From Galbula dea (Eukaryota > Chordata > Aves > Piciformes > Galbulidae): a stretch of 64,000 bases of DNA. Shown piece by piece: positions 12,906 to 26,300 of the stretch; position 1 is the first letter of the stretch; each line of letters opens with the position of its first letter. Both the position numbers and the translations under genes were made by a program. Under the pieces are notes generated by a model. The model saw only the letters and a list, made by a program, of their open reading frames with translations, ran no database searches and had not been told where the DNA came from. The stretch spans positions 124,001 to 188,000 of the forward strand of contig VWZX01010900.1 in NCBI GenBank assembly GCA_013399015.1, written 5' to 3'.

Positions 12906-13886
12906 AGGCAAGAAACAAGGATGCCAATTAGTTCCAGCAGTGATTGACCTCTCTGCACTATAGTCATCTGGAGTGACATAGGAACTTGACTGAGCTCATA
13001 TATCATTATAAATTTTTATAGTTTCCACGCTGTGCTAATTTTGGAATGTGATGTGGAGGGTAAAGGTTCCACATTCCCCTAAGAAACAATTATTGACCCT
13101 TTGCAATCTAAAACGATCAAAATTCACAGTGCTATCTCCACTCAAGGAAGAATTCAATGAAAATTCAATTACTTCTGAGAACCAGTCACCATCTTTGTCA
13201 CTGACTAAAACTGCTACTGGAATGGATTCAGAATAGTAGTTACCTCAGTAGTTCAAATTAAGTCTGTGCAGTCCAGCAACCTCACTTGTCTGATATGAAA
13301 ATCCAAAATAGAAAAGAGAAAATATAAAATGTGTTAGCATTAATATGTGATGTATAAAAAAACCCAACAAACCAAAAGTAAGCAAAGACATGGCAGTGAC
13401 ATAAGTGATGGAGTTACTTATTGCTTGGCAACAGGCAAACTGCATTTCCAATCATGTAAATTGGACTTCATTTTTAACTATTATTTCAATGCATCTAGAA
13501 ACATTGCCATAGCTTCTCCTCTTGTCAGTCCAGTACTAAACTCCAAATTCTTTCTCTGCTACAGAGAAATAAGAGATAAAGCTTCCTCATTGATTAATTC
13601 TTTACACTCTGACAGAGGGCTTGAGGACAGTGTTTGAAAAAAAATAGTGATTTAATAGAATTCAAATTTTTCATGTATAGTTTAAATTATTTTGTATCTT
13701 TCAGGGGTTTTTTGATACTTTTGATACTTTCCACACTTTATTAGGATTTGTAGTATAAGATGATGTGGTTTTTATTCAGAGAAACTGTCGTGGCTGGAAG
13801 AGCATACAAAGTAAATCTTTTTGCTCTATTAGCTAGTCTAACAAAAGCTGACTTCTCCCTACAGATCTGGATTTATTTGTATCAAT
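12906..13886. other. Spacer between CR1 and solo LTR, no gene seen
   Basis: This is AT-rich sequence with short open frames only (62-96 codons). There is a small direct repeat of TTTTGATACTTT near 13708-13732. I see nothing that marks a gene or a named repeat. Confidence 0.5.
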
Positions 13887-13903
13887 TGTCCTGGTTTGAG
13901 TTT

Positions 13904-13923
13904 GAACAGAACTAATTCTGTTC
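13904..13923. repeat. Near-palindrome at LTR 5' end
   Basis: GAACAGAACTAATTCTGTTC is the one-mismatch counterpart of the perfect palindrome at 11047-11066. It lies 17 bases inside the LTR start. Confidence 0.9.
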
Positions 13924-14175
13924 AGTGATTTTACTTTTTAACTAAAGCTCCTCTAAGTAACTGCACTTTCTGAAACTAACAGCATGCTTTTACAGACATG
14001 CTTTTACATCTAGCAATGATAAGACCTAATGTTTACGTTTACTACCAGGGACTGGTATGCAAAGCAAGGTCAATGCTAAATCTTGTGTGGCATGTTGAGG
14101 GGTGCAGAGTAAAAGCTGCCCCTACAGGGAGGAACAGACAACTGACCCTAAAACGACCAGCTAAGTATTCCACTC

Positions 14176-14183
14176 CATATAAG
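14176..14183 (+). promoter_or_regulatory. TATA-like box of the solo LTR
   Basis: CATATAAG follows the TATTCCA segment that precedes the TATA box in related avian LTRs. An AATAAA lies only 9 bases downstream, so how the original start and polyadenylation sites were used is unclear. Current activity is unknown. Confidence 0.45.
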
Positions 14184-14494
14184 TCATATTCAATAAAAAC
14201 CTGAGGGTCAGTTCCTTCTTATTCTCACTTGCTCTTCTTCAATGGCTGGCATCTGAGGAGAAGTCTCTGTTCTGCTTTCGATCCTGATATATAAGTTCCT
14301 GCACCCACTAGCAGGATCACCCCCCAAGCCTGGTTCTCATCTGCTGCTGAGGCTTTCTGCTGCAGTATCAGTGGTGACAGTGACATAGTAGCCATTAAGG
14401 GTTTGGTATTGATTTTGTACATATTTACATATATTTAATTTTATCATTACTATTATCATTAAAGTAGTTTTAGTTTTCTTTTCCAATCCACAAG

Positions 14495-14509
14495 TCTCTC
14501 TCTCTCTCT
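14495..14509. repeat. Short CT microsatellite in LTR
   Basis: TCTCTCTCTCTCTCT lies within the solo LTR, in the region that is pyrimidine-rich in relatives. Confidence 0.9.
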
Positions 14510-14608
14510 GTTATTCTCTTTCCCTTCCAGTGGTGTGGGGGGGAAAGAGAGTCATAGGGAGCATCTATCACAGGGTTGGTGGTTGGCCCAGCCCTGGCCC
14601 TCAACACA

Positions 14609-15163
14609 GAACCTTACATTTAGAGCAACAGTTTGATTACTAATTTTAAAATAAGGGCACAGGATTTAGTTAAAGAAATTAATGTATTTCTCTAATTCAT
14701 CATGAAACATACCTTATAAGATTTGCCTGGTGGTTAGATTAAAATTTTTGAAAATTATCAACATGTTGTCATGCAGAAGAAATTTTCTTGGAAGAAATTA
14801 GTAAAAATTTCTAGGAGCATACTACAATGAAACCATAATGCCTGTTCTGCTGGTCTAAGCATTAATATCCATACAAAACAGCTGTATATGAACGAGCAGA
14901 TCAGAAAAGCACTGACAAATTCAGGGGAAATTTCCTCGACATCATTAAAGATGCAGAACAGAGAGATGCCAGCCTAAGCTATCTCAAGCATTCATCTTTG
15001 ACCATTGGAACACAAAACTTTTTCCAGAATGTAACCACAAGACTCAATACTCAGAAAACGGCACAGGGAAAATACTAACTCCAGCATTTCCTTTGACTAT
15101 AAGTACAATTTCAGACTTAATATGGTATATAGACCACTCAAAATACCCAGCAGGTCAGGCATA
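14609..15163. other. Spacer, no gene seen
   Basis: AT-rich sequence lies between the solo LTR and copy B of the inverted pair. No open frame above 60 codons and no recognised repeat. Confidence 0.5.
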
Positions 15164-15329
15164 AGCAGCATTAAACTGGTTCACAGTGACATGACTTCCC
15201 TGTGACCATAGCACCAGTGATACCCACCTCACAGCCCCAGCCAAAGACAGCAGGCAATCCATCTGCTGAAAACCCTCAATATATTCAATAGGAGGAACCC
15301 ACGGTTAAAGAATTAATGAAAACAAGTAC
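15164..15329 (-). repeat. 166-bp segment, copy B of inverted pair
   Basis: The reverse complement of this stretch matches 12281-12453 at roughly 90% by eye. It lacks one TGTCTGC unit present in copy A. Its outer edge coincides with a small hairpin-forming palindrome, CAAGTACAATACTTG (15323-15337). The solo LTR lies in the spacer between copies, about 2.7 kb apart. This copy is not flanked by CR1, which argues that the segment is an independent unit and not a CR1 part. Confidence 0.85.
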
Positions 15330-18300
15330 AATACTTGTACAAAATGTTCTCACACATAAGACAGACAGATCTGGGTCACTGTTGAAATCAGTGACTCATC
15401 TGGATTTCTAACTCTCTGTGAAATATGATTGGATAATATTGCCTACTCAGAAAAGAGATGATAGATGGGAGCATGTGTACTTTTCTGTAAACATGAATCA
15501 GGAAACCAGGACATAGTTGAGGAATGTGTTGGCTAGTAACTCCAAATTGAAAGAGAAGAGAAAGGTCATGCTTTTTGCTTTGATAAAAAAAATAAATACT
15601 TCTAGTATTAGATAAAAGGACTTCTGTAATTACTATTGTACATTGCTGACATGGAGGTTGCATTGTCCTCATATACCCAAGTGGCATGCCCGCATGGAGC
15701 TGTGGGAGAAATGGGTGCCTATGGATGGCACGTGGGAAGCCAGAGTGCTCAGACCGGCTGACTGCAAGATAACCAGTCACACTCTGCCAAGGGATTCCAG
15801 TCCCTGCCACATCTAACTAGCAAGTACTCCAGCCCTACAGGCATTTACAGGATTCTGCAGCAGATGTAGCCACTGAAACAGCTTTATTGGTGGTCGGGGA
15901 ATTTATGCTCCTGCAGTTTTAAGAAGCAGCTGCACAATAGTTTTGTGACTAAAAGAGGTAACTTACTGCTAAGTTTACATTCATACATGTCCTTGTGAGT
16001 CCAGCTCCTGCCAGTTAAATTTTGGGCTTTGTGGCCTTCAAATAATTTATTAGTATCAGTGTTGCCAACACAATCCTTCTGGAACCACTGAGTTACACAT
16101 TTTAAGTAAATTCAATTAGACTAAAGTCCCTCTATTCCTAACAAGAAATAGCTGAGTTCTTGATTAACTGGCTGAAGCAGACACTGAAAATAATAATTAT
16201 CCCACTCAGCGGGATCATGTGTACATTCTATTTCACACAATCTACTTTGGCTTCCAAGAAAAGACAAACCTTTCATGGTAAGAAATCCCTTAATTAGGTT
16301 AGTGATAGAGAAAGTAACCTCAGTGCATTGCAGTAAGCAGCAATGTGTGAATTTTCTATTCAGCACAGCAACAGTGGTCTATTTATTCAGCTTATGTGCA
16401 TAATTAGTAGTAAAATTACGCAGGTTTTTTTTCTTTAACATACAGTAGTTATTCTTTATGAGTCTGGATTCTGAACAAAAATATTTCCTTTAGATTTTAT
16501 TTGAGTAATGCTTTCTTCAGGTGAGCTCTGGCAAATGCCATAAAAAATTATAAAACTAGAAACCTAGGAAGTAGAGAAAAGGGAAGGAAATTACCTCAGT
16601 TTGGCATGAGGTACAATGCTACTTTCTTTAAATAAAATGTATCCTCTGTCCTTAGGAACCCCTTCCAGGCTAATTTAACATTTCATTGTACTGTCACTTA
16701 CCCTTGGCTTGCCAGACCCACACAAGGCAGCTGATATTATGGTATCTGGAGTTACAAAGAGCTTGTGTTTACATACACAATTCTTCACATCTTTTCCAAT
16801 ACATGGTTGACTGGCACCTTTCTGACTTATTCATAAATGCTCTTTTACTTACTACAGCAAAATAGAGCATAATGGAATATGCCTCACAAACAAGACTGTA
16901 GGTAAATACAGAGGATACACTTGCTACCAAAACTTCATTTTAACACTGTTAAAAATACATTCAAATGAACAACAATGCAACGATTTCAATTTATGCATGC
17001 TTAGTTTTGACAGACTCTTACATTTGTATCCTCTCTGGAGGCCAATAAACACTCTTGATTGTTTGGAGTAAAGACAGGATGATGGCCCAGATCCTCTCAG
17101 ACAAAACTAAGACTGATTATCTATCAGTTTTTTACTAAACCATCACATGCTACTGCGTACAGAGAGCAATGGGAATGCAGTCCACTCCATAAGCATGTGT
17201 TCTCAAAAGATGAGATGGAGTCCTTCTCTAGCCATGAAGAGTTTGAACTCATTTCTGTAGCCTACTTTTATGTACGGACAGTATCTTCACCTACTTAAGG
17301 GACTAGAGAGGGTTTGAAATGCTGTGTGTAAACACTTTATTTACTAGGCTTTTATTAAAAAATCTTTTTCTTAAATCTCTGACTTCTTACCTGTGAAATC
17401 TCAACTAGAGTCCAAAGGACAGTAGAGGTTATGAGTCAAGAAGAATGATTTGGGCTGTAAAATCCAGGTTCAAGAGGAACCTAACACAGGACCAAATCCA
17501 TAGAAAAGAATTTTCTTCTTTGTTTCCTGTTTACTGGCTTAAATAGCCACCAAATGCACACACATATGACCAATTTTCCTAATAGTCTTCTCTCAGATTT
17601 CAGATTCAGGCACTTCCACAGTTGGACGTAGTGTCTCTGTACAGCCCTCAATGGCTTTTCATTCAATTACTTTAACTGAGATTTGCCCAAACTGCCCAAC
17701 AGTAGGATCACTGCAGAATTCCTGCACCAGACATTCTGAACTAATCTTTCCCAAAAAAACCTGATCCAACTAACTTTATCCTGAGGCTGAGTCTGAAAGA
17801 AAAGACAGGTGAATAAGTAATGCATTAATTTCAGGTTGCACAGCAGTCTGTCTTTAGAGACATTGTAGAGACCACTTTTAATGCAGTTTCACTGCCTAGA
17901 CTGAAAAGGGCTATGAACTTAGCATGTTTAGACATTCAGGCAGGGTCATCACCTACAGAATATTCTAGCAATACAGCTGTTAGCAGCTCTCAAGTCAGTC
18001 ATACCTGTCATATTTTTGCATAAATAATGAAATATATATTAATGGAAGAATCGCTCTAAAGCTTGTTAACTAGGACTCTCTCCCTGGCTTCCCCAAGCAG
18101 ATGACTGAGCTAGCTTCCCATGACTATGCACCTCAGAGCTCATGCACTGTGAAAGGCCCTGGGCAACTAACCTGAGATTAGGTAATTTTAAAAGCATCTA
18201 TTTTGTGAACCTCTCCTTTACGAGCAATATGTCAACACATCAATTTGACTTTAAGTAGACTGGATATATTACTCTATAAGAAGATCCAGAAGTTACCTTT

Positions 18301-20250
18301 AAATTAGGTATGCAACAAATTAAGAATTTCCATTCTTTTAATTATGGTCACACTCCTTAGTACTGTTTCTCATTCTTAACTTTCCTAAGAAGAAAAAGTC
18401 ACCTTTCTCTGAACTCCTCACTTGTCTGTGCAGGTAATTAATCAGTCAAAACCACTCAAGTATAAAGTTGATCTGACAAACTCTGTTGAGAATATTTGTG
18501 CTGCAATTTTGCTGAATCTTAGTGCAGGACAAAGTGTTGGCTAAGCCAAAGGTTTATCAAAACATAGTAATAAATCTCAGGTGTGATCTCAGCTTTTCAT
18601 GCTTTCTATTTTGTTAATGTCTCCAAAACCACTCATGGGATTTTTGTTGGGTGTTTTCATTCTTACCCCCCCTTCCACAAATTCAAAGTAAATTGGTCTG
18701 GTTTCTGGTACCCAGCACAGTGGCACGCTTCCCCTTAAACTGTAAGCCTGTCTGAAAAACAGAACAACATCTTTGAGATGTGGTGTTTATATGGGCAACA
18801 TTCAGCCACTGCAGTGAATGTGGCCCCACCTTCAAAGAGACTCCAGAGCACTGCTCACCTGATGAAAGCATTAACTGTTTTTCATTGACTTGATTTACAT
18901 GGAAGCAGCCAGCTCATTAGCTGCACTGAACCCAAGAAGTAAATATAATGAACATGCAGATGTTTTCCTAGCTACTTGATGTCAATGTTTCTGCAGCTTT
19001 CCTGAGGGTAAGAGTACAAAGAGAGCAGTGATAAGTCTTTGCAGAATCCCACAGCAGCTAAAGGAGAGAAAGCTGTTGAAAAGATTTACATCAGGACTAC
19101 TTAAGTCAAAGAAGTTAATGTAACCAAATATTAGTGGTTAATATATAGGATTGCACTATGCACTGTGTACAGGACAGCATTATACCCATAATTCACAGTA
19201 GTAAGAATTTAATATGGCCAAGGGGTAAATAGAGGGCTTGGCATTCACAAACTTTCTAAGATTTCTAAGCTGCAAAGTTATACCTAATTATTTATGTAAT
19301 TAAGGCATCTTCTCTAGGTGTATACTTTCAAATATTAAACTCAGATAAGCTAGATTTCTGTGGCCATGAGAAAAATAGGTCTTCCTGCTCAGTTGCTTTA
19401 CAGCCAGTTCCTTCCTTGAGTAAGAAGATTTAAAATAATAGTGTAATGAATATTCAAAAAGATATTCACAGCATGCAAAAAAAAATCAGCAACAAAATGA
19501 AAATGGATCTTGACAGTAATACTAGACTGTGTTCCTAATTAATATGGAAAATGTTTCCTATTCATCACTTCTCAAATGTGAAAGCTACTTTCTGCTGTCT
19601 TTCACTCACAATCTTAAGTAAAATTGCACCTCAACATAATTCCCCAGCTAGAAAGCTTAGTAGGAGCTCCCTATTATGGTTGCTTTTCTTGGCTTATCAA
19701 ATCCTCACTGCAGTCATAACAGCTAAAGATTAATCAGCCTGCTTTTCCTCAGTTCATTAATTTAGCTACTTTGCTCATATAATCTGCCCATGTGGAATCT
19801 GAAGGTCTATTATTCCTATTGCAAAAGATCATACAATTTGATCTTTAGTTAAGCATATGTTGAGTATGACACCATCACCAGTCTATAACAGAATGCCTCA
19901 CTCATCACTTTATTTTTTCTTCTTTAATTCTCATATTCTTTTTGAGATTTTTCTGCTTCTTTAATACATGTCTCATACGTTTGAACACTGGAAATATCCA
20001 CCTTCTTTCCTCTCCTTCTTATAATCTATTTACACACTGTTACATCTTTCCATCTCCCAGATTAGTATGTTTATCTCAGATTTGTAAACCAATTTTTCCA
20101 ACCAAAGTCCTTTATTGATTTAGAAGACAATATCTGAACAAGAAACAAAGGGGAAAAGGCAATGTGAATGCTGTTTGTATACGCATACATTTAAGCATAT
20201 TTAGTTTTAACCTTGCACGAAATTCAATGGCTTCTGTCTGGAGATTACTG
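15330..20250. other. Unique DNA, no gene seen
   Basis: The longest frame is a 140-codon minus-strand ORF (15388-15810), partly over a locally GC-richer patch (15650-15800) with a few CpGs. Its peptide has no recognisable domain. Other frames are 60-81 codons. No transposon end was recognised. Confidence 0.5.
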
Positions 20251-20396
20251 AATCACAGAATATTAGGAGTTGGAAGGGACCTCGAACGATCATCTAGTCC
20301 AACCCCCGTGCCAAAGCAGGATTCCCTAGACCAGGTCACACAGAAGTGTGTCTAGATGGGTTTTGAATACCTACAGAGAAGGAGACTCCACAACAT
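20251..20396 (-). mobile_element. CR1 LINE, 3' UTR fragment
   Basis: The plus-strand text AATCACAGAATATTAGGAGTTGGAAGGGACC, then CATCTAGTCCAACCCCC, is a reverse-complemented CR1 3' end. It continues through a decayed GTGTCTAGATGGGTTTTGAATACC segment to GAGACTCCACAAC, where the CR1 match ends. It is about 146 bp, 5'-truncated and noncoding. It belongs to the same subfamily as the stub at 8731 and the copy at 26529, sharing the TTAGGAGTTGGA signature. Confidence 0.88.
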
Positions 20397-23300
20397 TTAT
20401 TTACAGGCTTGTTTTCTTATGAAGTTGAGTGGGAATGAGAATTTCACTTGCAAAATAAATCTCTTGCAGAAGAATTTTTATCTATGAATATCCAGCACTA
20501 ATAAAACAAAAATCCTTAATGGATAGATGGTTAAAGAAGGAGATGGCAAGCTTGAGAAAACAGAAAAAAAGAGCATGCTTATGATTCATGGTAAACATTA
20601 TATACCCAAAGGTCTTGTTTTCCTCCTTTAGAGACAAGCAATTTTTAAAAAGTCAATGTCAGTTATTCATTTCCAGTGGCAAGACAATATGGTGCCCAGG
20701 AAAACAACACTTTAGACTCCAAATTTCAATCCCAAATTGGCTATTCAACTGTAGCCTTATGACTACTTTTCAGATTCTAAATTCAATGAATTTAGGTAGT
20801 GGTCTGATGGTTGCAATAGGCTACTGTGAAGTCCTCTGTAAGAAACCATACACTTTCCCCTGACAAATGCTCTTCCAGTCCTGAATGTTTAACATAAGAA
20901 TTCTATATTATCAAATTCCAAGAAAGGAAATGTTTGTTTCCTGTGTTTATACACAGTAACTGTGCTATGCCTCTTATCACAGTGGAGACTTTTTCATTTC
21001 TGGAAGATATTTTATTCAGGCTCTAACGTGGGTGGTTATGTTCCTTGATTTTAGAAAAACAGGTCATATACAATAAGGTGATTAATCTTTCAGCTAGTTA
21101 TTTATGCCAGGCAGTAGCAGGAAATAACAGTGTCTTCATCTTTACACTCCAGATTCAGTTTCTAAGCACATGAGTTGCTGACCTGTTTCTGTGTGTTGTG
21201 GAATCTTCAAAAGTCACTTTTTGTACTTGAGATCCTTAAGGTAAAGACAAAAAATGCTTCTTCATTCAGCTAGCAATTATAATCTTAAGTGATTATTATG
21301 CAAGTGGTAAGTGCAATAGCAGAGAGCCCTGAGCACTCTTCAGAGCTTCTAAGCCCAGCGAAGGGCAAGGAGGGAACTGTAGAAATAATATTACCTCTGT
21401 CATAGTGCAGACTCTGAAAACTTAAAGTTCTTTTTCCTAGCAAGATTTTACTAGCTATGATAGCTTTACTGGTAAAGTTCCACTATTACAGCTTTTCTGG
21501 TAAAGATCTTTTCATTAGGTAGTAGAAAATGGCTCTGTCTGAAAAGAAAATGTAGACTGAAATTTCAGGTTCTAATTCTAGAAAGGTGGGTCTGTCAGGT
21601 CTAGTATCAGATGAATCAGAACTGCTCTATTTGCATGGCAGACATACTCTGTAGGTGTGTAGAGGAAACTTATATTGCATGTACATTTGCTTCGTTCTCT
21701 CTGAACAATCTCCCATGGCACTGCAGAAGCCAACAGTTAATGTCTTACAATCCTTGTCAAGGCCAATACTTAGCCTTTGTGGATAGGCACTGGCCAAAAC
21801 AGCCTTCTATTTCTAGGATATGACATAAGAGATCTGCAAACAAATAATCTCTGGCATTTCTCTAGCACAGAGGAAGTCTGGTATTTCTTCAAGAGGAGAT
21901 AAAAGGACATTGTCTGATGTCATTCAGTCTGGGGAAAATCCAGAGAATAACTGGTACGATTCTATCTAAATGTGAAGAATATTAAGTCTATTATTCTAAA
22001 TGTTCATGTATTTGCAAAGTTAGTTAAATCTTTTCTATGCTGCTCCCTCATTTGATGTCTATGTAAATATTCATGCAAATTGAAAAAAAATCCATATATC
22101 TCATTTTTTTCATTTTCCTGTTATGAATATCAGTTTTTAACTTCTCATTTTCCCACAGTTCATCACAGACTTACAGAATAACATTCTAAATTAAGAATTT
22201 TGCATGAAGTTAGTTTCTAGTGGCTAGTCAACAGCTAGGAGTGAAACATTTTGTTAAAAAATTTATAAATACAAACCACTCTACTCATTCCTTTTTTTTT
22301 TTTTAAGTAAAGGAAAAGACAGAGTCAGAAACATTTGGCTGGTAGAAATAAAGGAAAATTTAAGACTCCATCATGAATTAAGAATAATGCATTTTCCTCC
22401 TCAAAAAGTCTGACCTAGGTATGTTGAAGGAAGCATATCGAAGAAACTGTGTATTAATTAGGCTGATCCTAAAAATCTATACGACCTTGATTCTCCCTTC
22501 CTTCTTATCCACTTCACTGTGAGGTAACAGCACCACTGGCTGTTTCTGATTTACACTGCTGTGCCTTGATGGAATAATAGGGCTGAGAAAATGGGACACT
22601 GAGAAAAAGGTGAAGTGGCCTTTAAAGTTAAAAAGAGGAAGGAAAGGAAAATCTGAGTATCGAATGTAAAGGAAAAGTACATTTATGCATGATCAGCAGG
22701 GAAGGAACAGGAGGAGTGCCAGACTATCCTTCTACCCACCCCTTAGCCAACTACCTAGACTTCTTCAGCTCTCACCCATGCTGCCTATCTGTCCAATTGC
22801 CTTTTGAATACGCAACAGCTAGGGTTGTCTTGCTCCTGGATAACTTTCAGCCACAGAAGAGCTCAAGCGTATGTGGGAATTCTGTTATTACAGTTTGTCA
22901 GAGAATCTACCTTTTTGCCACAAAGCCCAGCTCCAAAAAGTAAGTTCTTACATATGTGCCACACGCATGCTCACAGTCTTTCTCTCTTGTCTGACTAATC
23001 CTTCTTTCCCATATAGTTGTGGAGGAAAAATATTAAAAATATGAACTGGAGGTATAATGATATGACAGGATGTTCAAATATTTAAAATGTTGCTTGAAAA
23101 AATTTAAAAGAAAAAACCATGATGGAAAAACATTTTTCATGGGACAGAAAAATCAGTATTTCCTTCAGAAAATCACTGGCAAATTGCAATAGAGTTCAAA
23201 AGAACAACTTCAGTAAAACTGAAAACCCAAGCCTCTGTTCTAATTCTGCTTCCCTATATAGTTCACTTACAGGACTGGGACTAGCATTCATTCATTACTC

Positions 23301-26300
23301 TGCAAAACAAGGAAGGTCCTTGCACTAGTTAGAAATGTCCATACCCACCTTACTGATGGATGTATTTTTCACCTTCTAACAGCTCTGAGGTTGGCATGCT
23401 GGTGAGGTTATTTATTTTCATATTTAAATTAACAAAAAAATTATTTTCTAATTTGAATGATGCCAAAAATGTCCTGCCTGTCAAATGCCAAATAAAAATA
23501 ATATAAAACTTAGAGTATGTAGTCGCTCTTACCCTTGCATCTTACTTCATTCTCTCCTTCCACACTCATCCTTTTATGACCCTTCTCATTGATTTCTTAT
23601 CATCTTTCTCATTACTCTAAAGCTTTTTATATCTTTAACCTTTCACCTTTTATTCCTCAAATTTAGACTGGGACCTTGGTTAAAACATGTAAGTAGTTTA
23701 TAATTTCCTTTTTTTTTGTTTACATTTTCAACATCATGTTGTACTTTTAGAAACACTGCTCTCAATGAAGTTATTCATAAAGCATTCTGTGTTTAGATTT
23801 GTAGTCACAGTGCTGACTGCCTCTCTGTCTCAAAAATGGCAAGAAGAAGTGGGTCTTAAAAAAACTCCTGACTGAAGGTTGTAAAGTGTTTGATGGAAGG
23901 GCTGTCTTTTACCGTGTGTTTGTGTGGTGTCTAATAGAATCAGACTTGAAGTCAGTTTAGAAACTTCTTTCTGTTTACATAGTTGATAATAACAATTATA
24001 GCACAAACCACAGCATAATTATTTCAGGAGGCCTCCTTTTCTTTTGCTTAATATATGAGCTGTGTATAGACATTATTAGTGCATTTCATTTATATGCTTC
24101 CTGCATTGAAGTTCAGCTTCATGTCCTAGACCATTCAAAAGTAGAGCCAAAATACTGAATTTATGGCCACTGATAACACCATTTTAAAAAGGTAATTTTA
24201 TTTCTCTGAATCCTTAAAGTAGATATGTTATAGTAATAATGTAAAGAATAGATATGGCTTCTAGCTGCAAAATTCAGAACAAGGTTCCTAGGTATATTTA
24301 TAACTTGGTTTATTATATTATATTTATAAACTTGGTTTAGTTTAGCCATTACATATGCATTACCAATGTCTGCTCTGCATCTATGTATAATAACTCTCAG
24401 GATTTCAACTGAAATGTTTCAGAAAGCAGTGTCAGTGGGATAACGGAATTGTAAAGGTACAAAGTGCCATTCTGCACTGCTGGGTGTAGGCCCATCTGAG
24501 TTTGTTCAGCCTGAACTGAGCCCAGGACTGGAAGTCTGAGGATCACAGTGACAAGACACTTGCTCCTACAGTACCAGAGCCACCACAAGCCAGGCCTTTG
24601 AGCCAGGCTGGCTCCAAACTGCACCCATTGTAGTAACCATACCTGAGAGATAGGACAGGTTAGCCTGGGTCTAACAGGATACAAACTCAGGCAGAAGGTG
24701 TCTTGACTACTGCAATGGTATGTTATTAGCATTCTGGTTTTCTAGTAACTTGAGTCCATCAAAGTACTGTCTGTCCTGAGGTATGCATGTCATGCCTGTT
24801 AAGGGGAAAAAGAATGATTTAACCATTTCTAAAGCAGAAATTTGTCAAAAGAAGTTGCCAATCAGCTACAGATTTTGAAACTGGGTGGCCTATGCTTAAG
24901 GCTGTCTCTTATGTTTTGGTCTGGCACTTCAATAATTTTTATGGTGATACTCAATATATTATTGTAAGTTAGCAGGACTTAATCAACACATCCCATTTCC
25001 TTCTTTTCTTAGCCTATAGTTTCACTTGTGTCCCTTGTTTTTGCTCAAAAGAAACCAAAATATACCTGGAATTGTAATTTGGAAAAATGTTGTAGACTTG
25101 TGGTAGCAGTGGCATCAACTACATGCCATAAATCTCTTTAATAAGCTTCACCATCTACATATCAAGTTCTGCAGTGAATGCAATTTGATGCCAAAAGAGC
25201 CATTTTCAGAAACCATGTAGCCTTGAAAGGGCCACATATAATATATTAACTCTATTTTGATGAAAAATAAATCTGCTAGGTAATTAACAGACTTCATCCT
25301 GAAGTAAAAGCTGGTATATGCTGTTGTTCTTGGCAAAATAGGGCCAGCCTCCTTAGAAGCTGTGATTTTAGATTACCACCCCTTTTCAGTCCCAATGACA
25401 ATCATTCAGTGAAGATGTTTCGTGCCCTGATACCACTCTAATGTCAGATAATACAGTAGCACTTGTCACTCCGAGACAGTGTGAATCCAGGATCCTTTTC
25501 CTATAGAGGAGTAGAAAAGTGCTTGAAGGTGACTGATTCTGGAATTCTGGATTCTGACTCCATAGCATGCCAGGAGGTGCTATGATGGAGCATCAGTGCC
25601 CACATGATCAGTAGCCTTGTGCTCCTTCTTCTGAGCCCACTACACCTCTCTTACAGTGATGGAAACTTTTCTAACTCTGAGTCAGTCGATGAAGCTGGTC
25701 TTAGAGAAAAAGTAGGGCCAAATTCTGGGACCTTTACTACATGTCCTCACAGCAGCTAGATAGGTATATTTTCTTGTTCTTTCACAAACCAACTTATGTC
25801 CCCAGTTCAGCAAGTGTACTTTCGTATAAATTACCAGCAACTCTACTGCAGGCAAACATAAGTAGTATGAAGTCTTTCATATATTATGGACTCAATTTTT
25901 CTCCTGTCTCCTATACAAAATCTCCCAGTTCTTTTTCCCTCAGATAAAAGATGAGTACAAACAAAACAATTTCAAATGAACAGTAACCATTGTTCCATTG
26001 CTCCCTTGAAGTTAATCTTCCTTCCTTCAAGTAAACCAAATGGAGAATCCCACCCTAGGGAAGTCAGATCAAAGAAGAGAACTGTTCACCCCAAATATTG
26101 TTAACACAAACTTTAAATACTGATCTATAGGATAAACAAGAACAGAATTTGCCTTTTAGACACACGTTTTTAAATACTGCAGGTAGTTTATCTCATAACA
26201 ACAACTCCTCAACAAAAACCAATTTTCCTCAAAGACAAAAAAGAGATAGCATCTGAATCTGGAACCAGAGTGAATGAAATGAAAATATGTGAATAATGGG

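Larger units (their letters stand above)
13887..14608 (+). mobile_element. Solo LTR, avian ERVL-like family
   Basis: It starts TGTCCTGGTTTGAG and ends GGCCCAGCCCTGGCCCTCAACACA, the termini of a common avian endogenous retrovirus LTR group. Inside, in the expected order, are the 5' palindrome (13904-13923), a TATTCCACTCCATATAAG promoter segment with the TATA-like core at 14176-14183, a poly(A)-type AATAAA at 14192-14197, a TTATCATTACTATTATCATTAAAG tract, and a CT repeat at 14495-14509. Length is about 720 bp. No internal retroviral sequence (gag, pol, env, primer-binding site) follows, so it is a solo LTR. The five bases before it (TCAAT) are not repeated after it, so a target duplication is not confirmed and the 3' limit may shift by a few bases. 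Confidence 0.8.

Noticed and set aside
15388..15810. 140-codon minus-strand open frame
   Set aside because: Only part of it is GC-richer, the rest is AT-rich noise, and no family is recognised.
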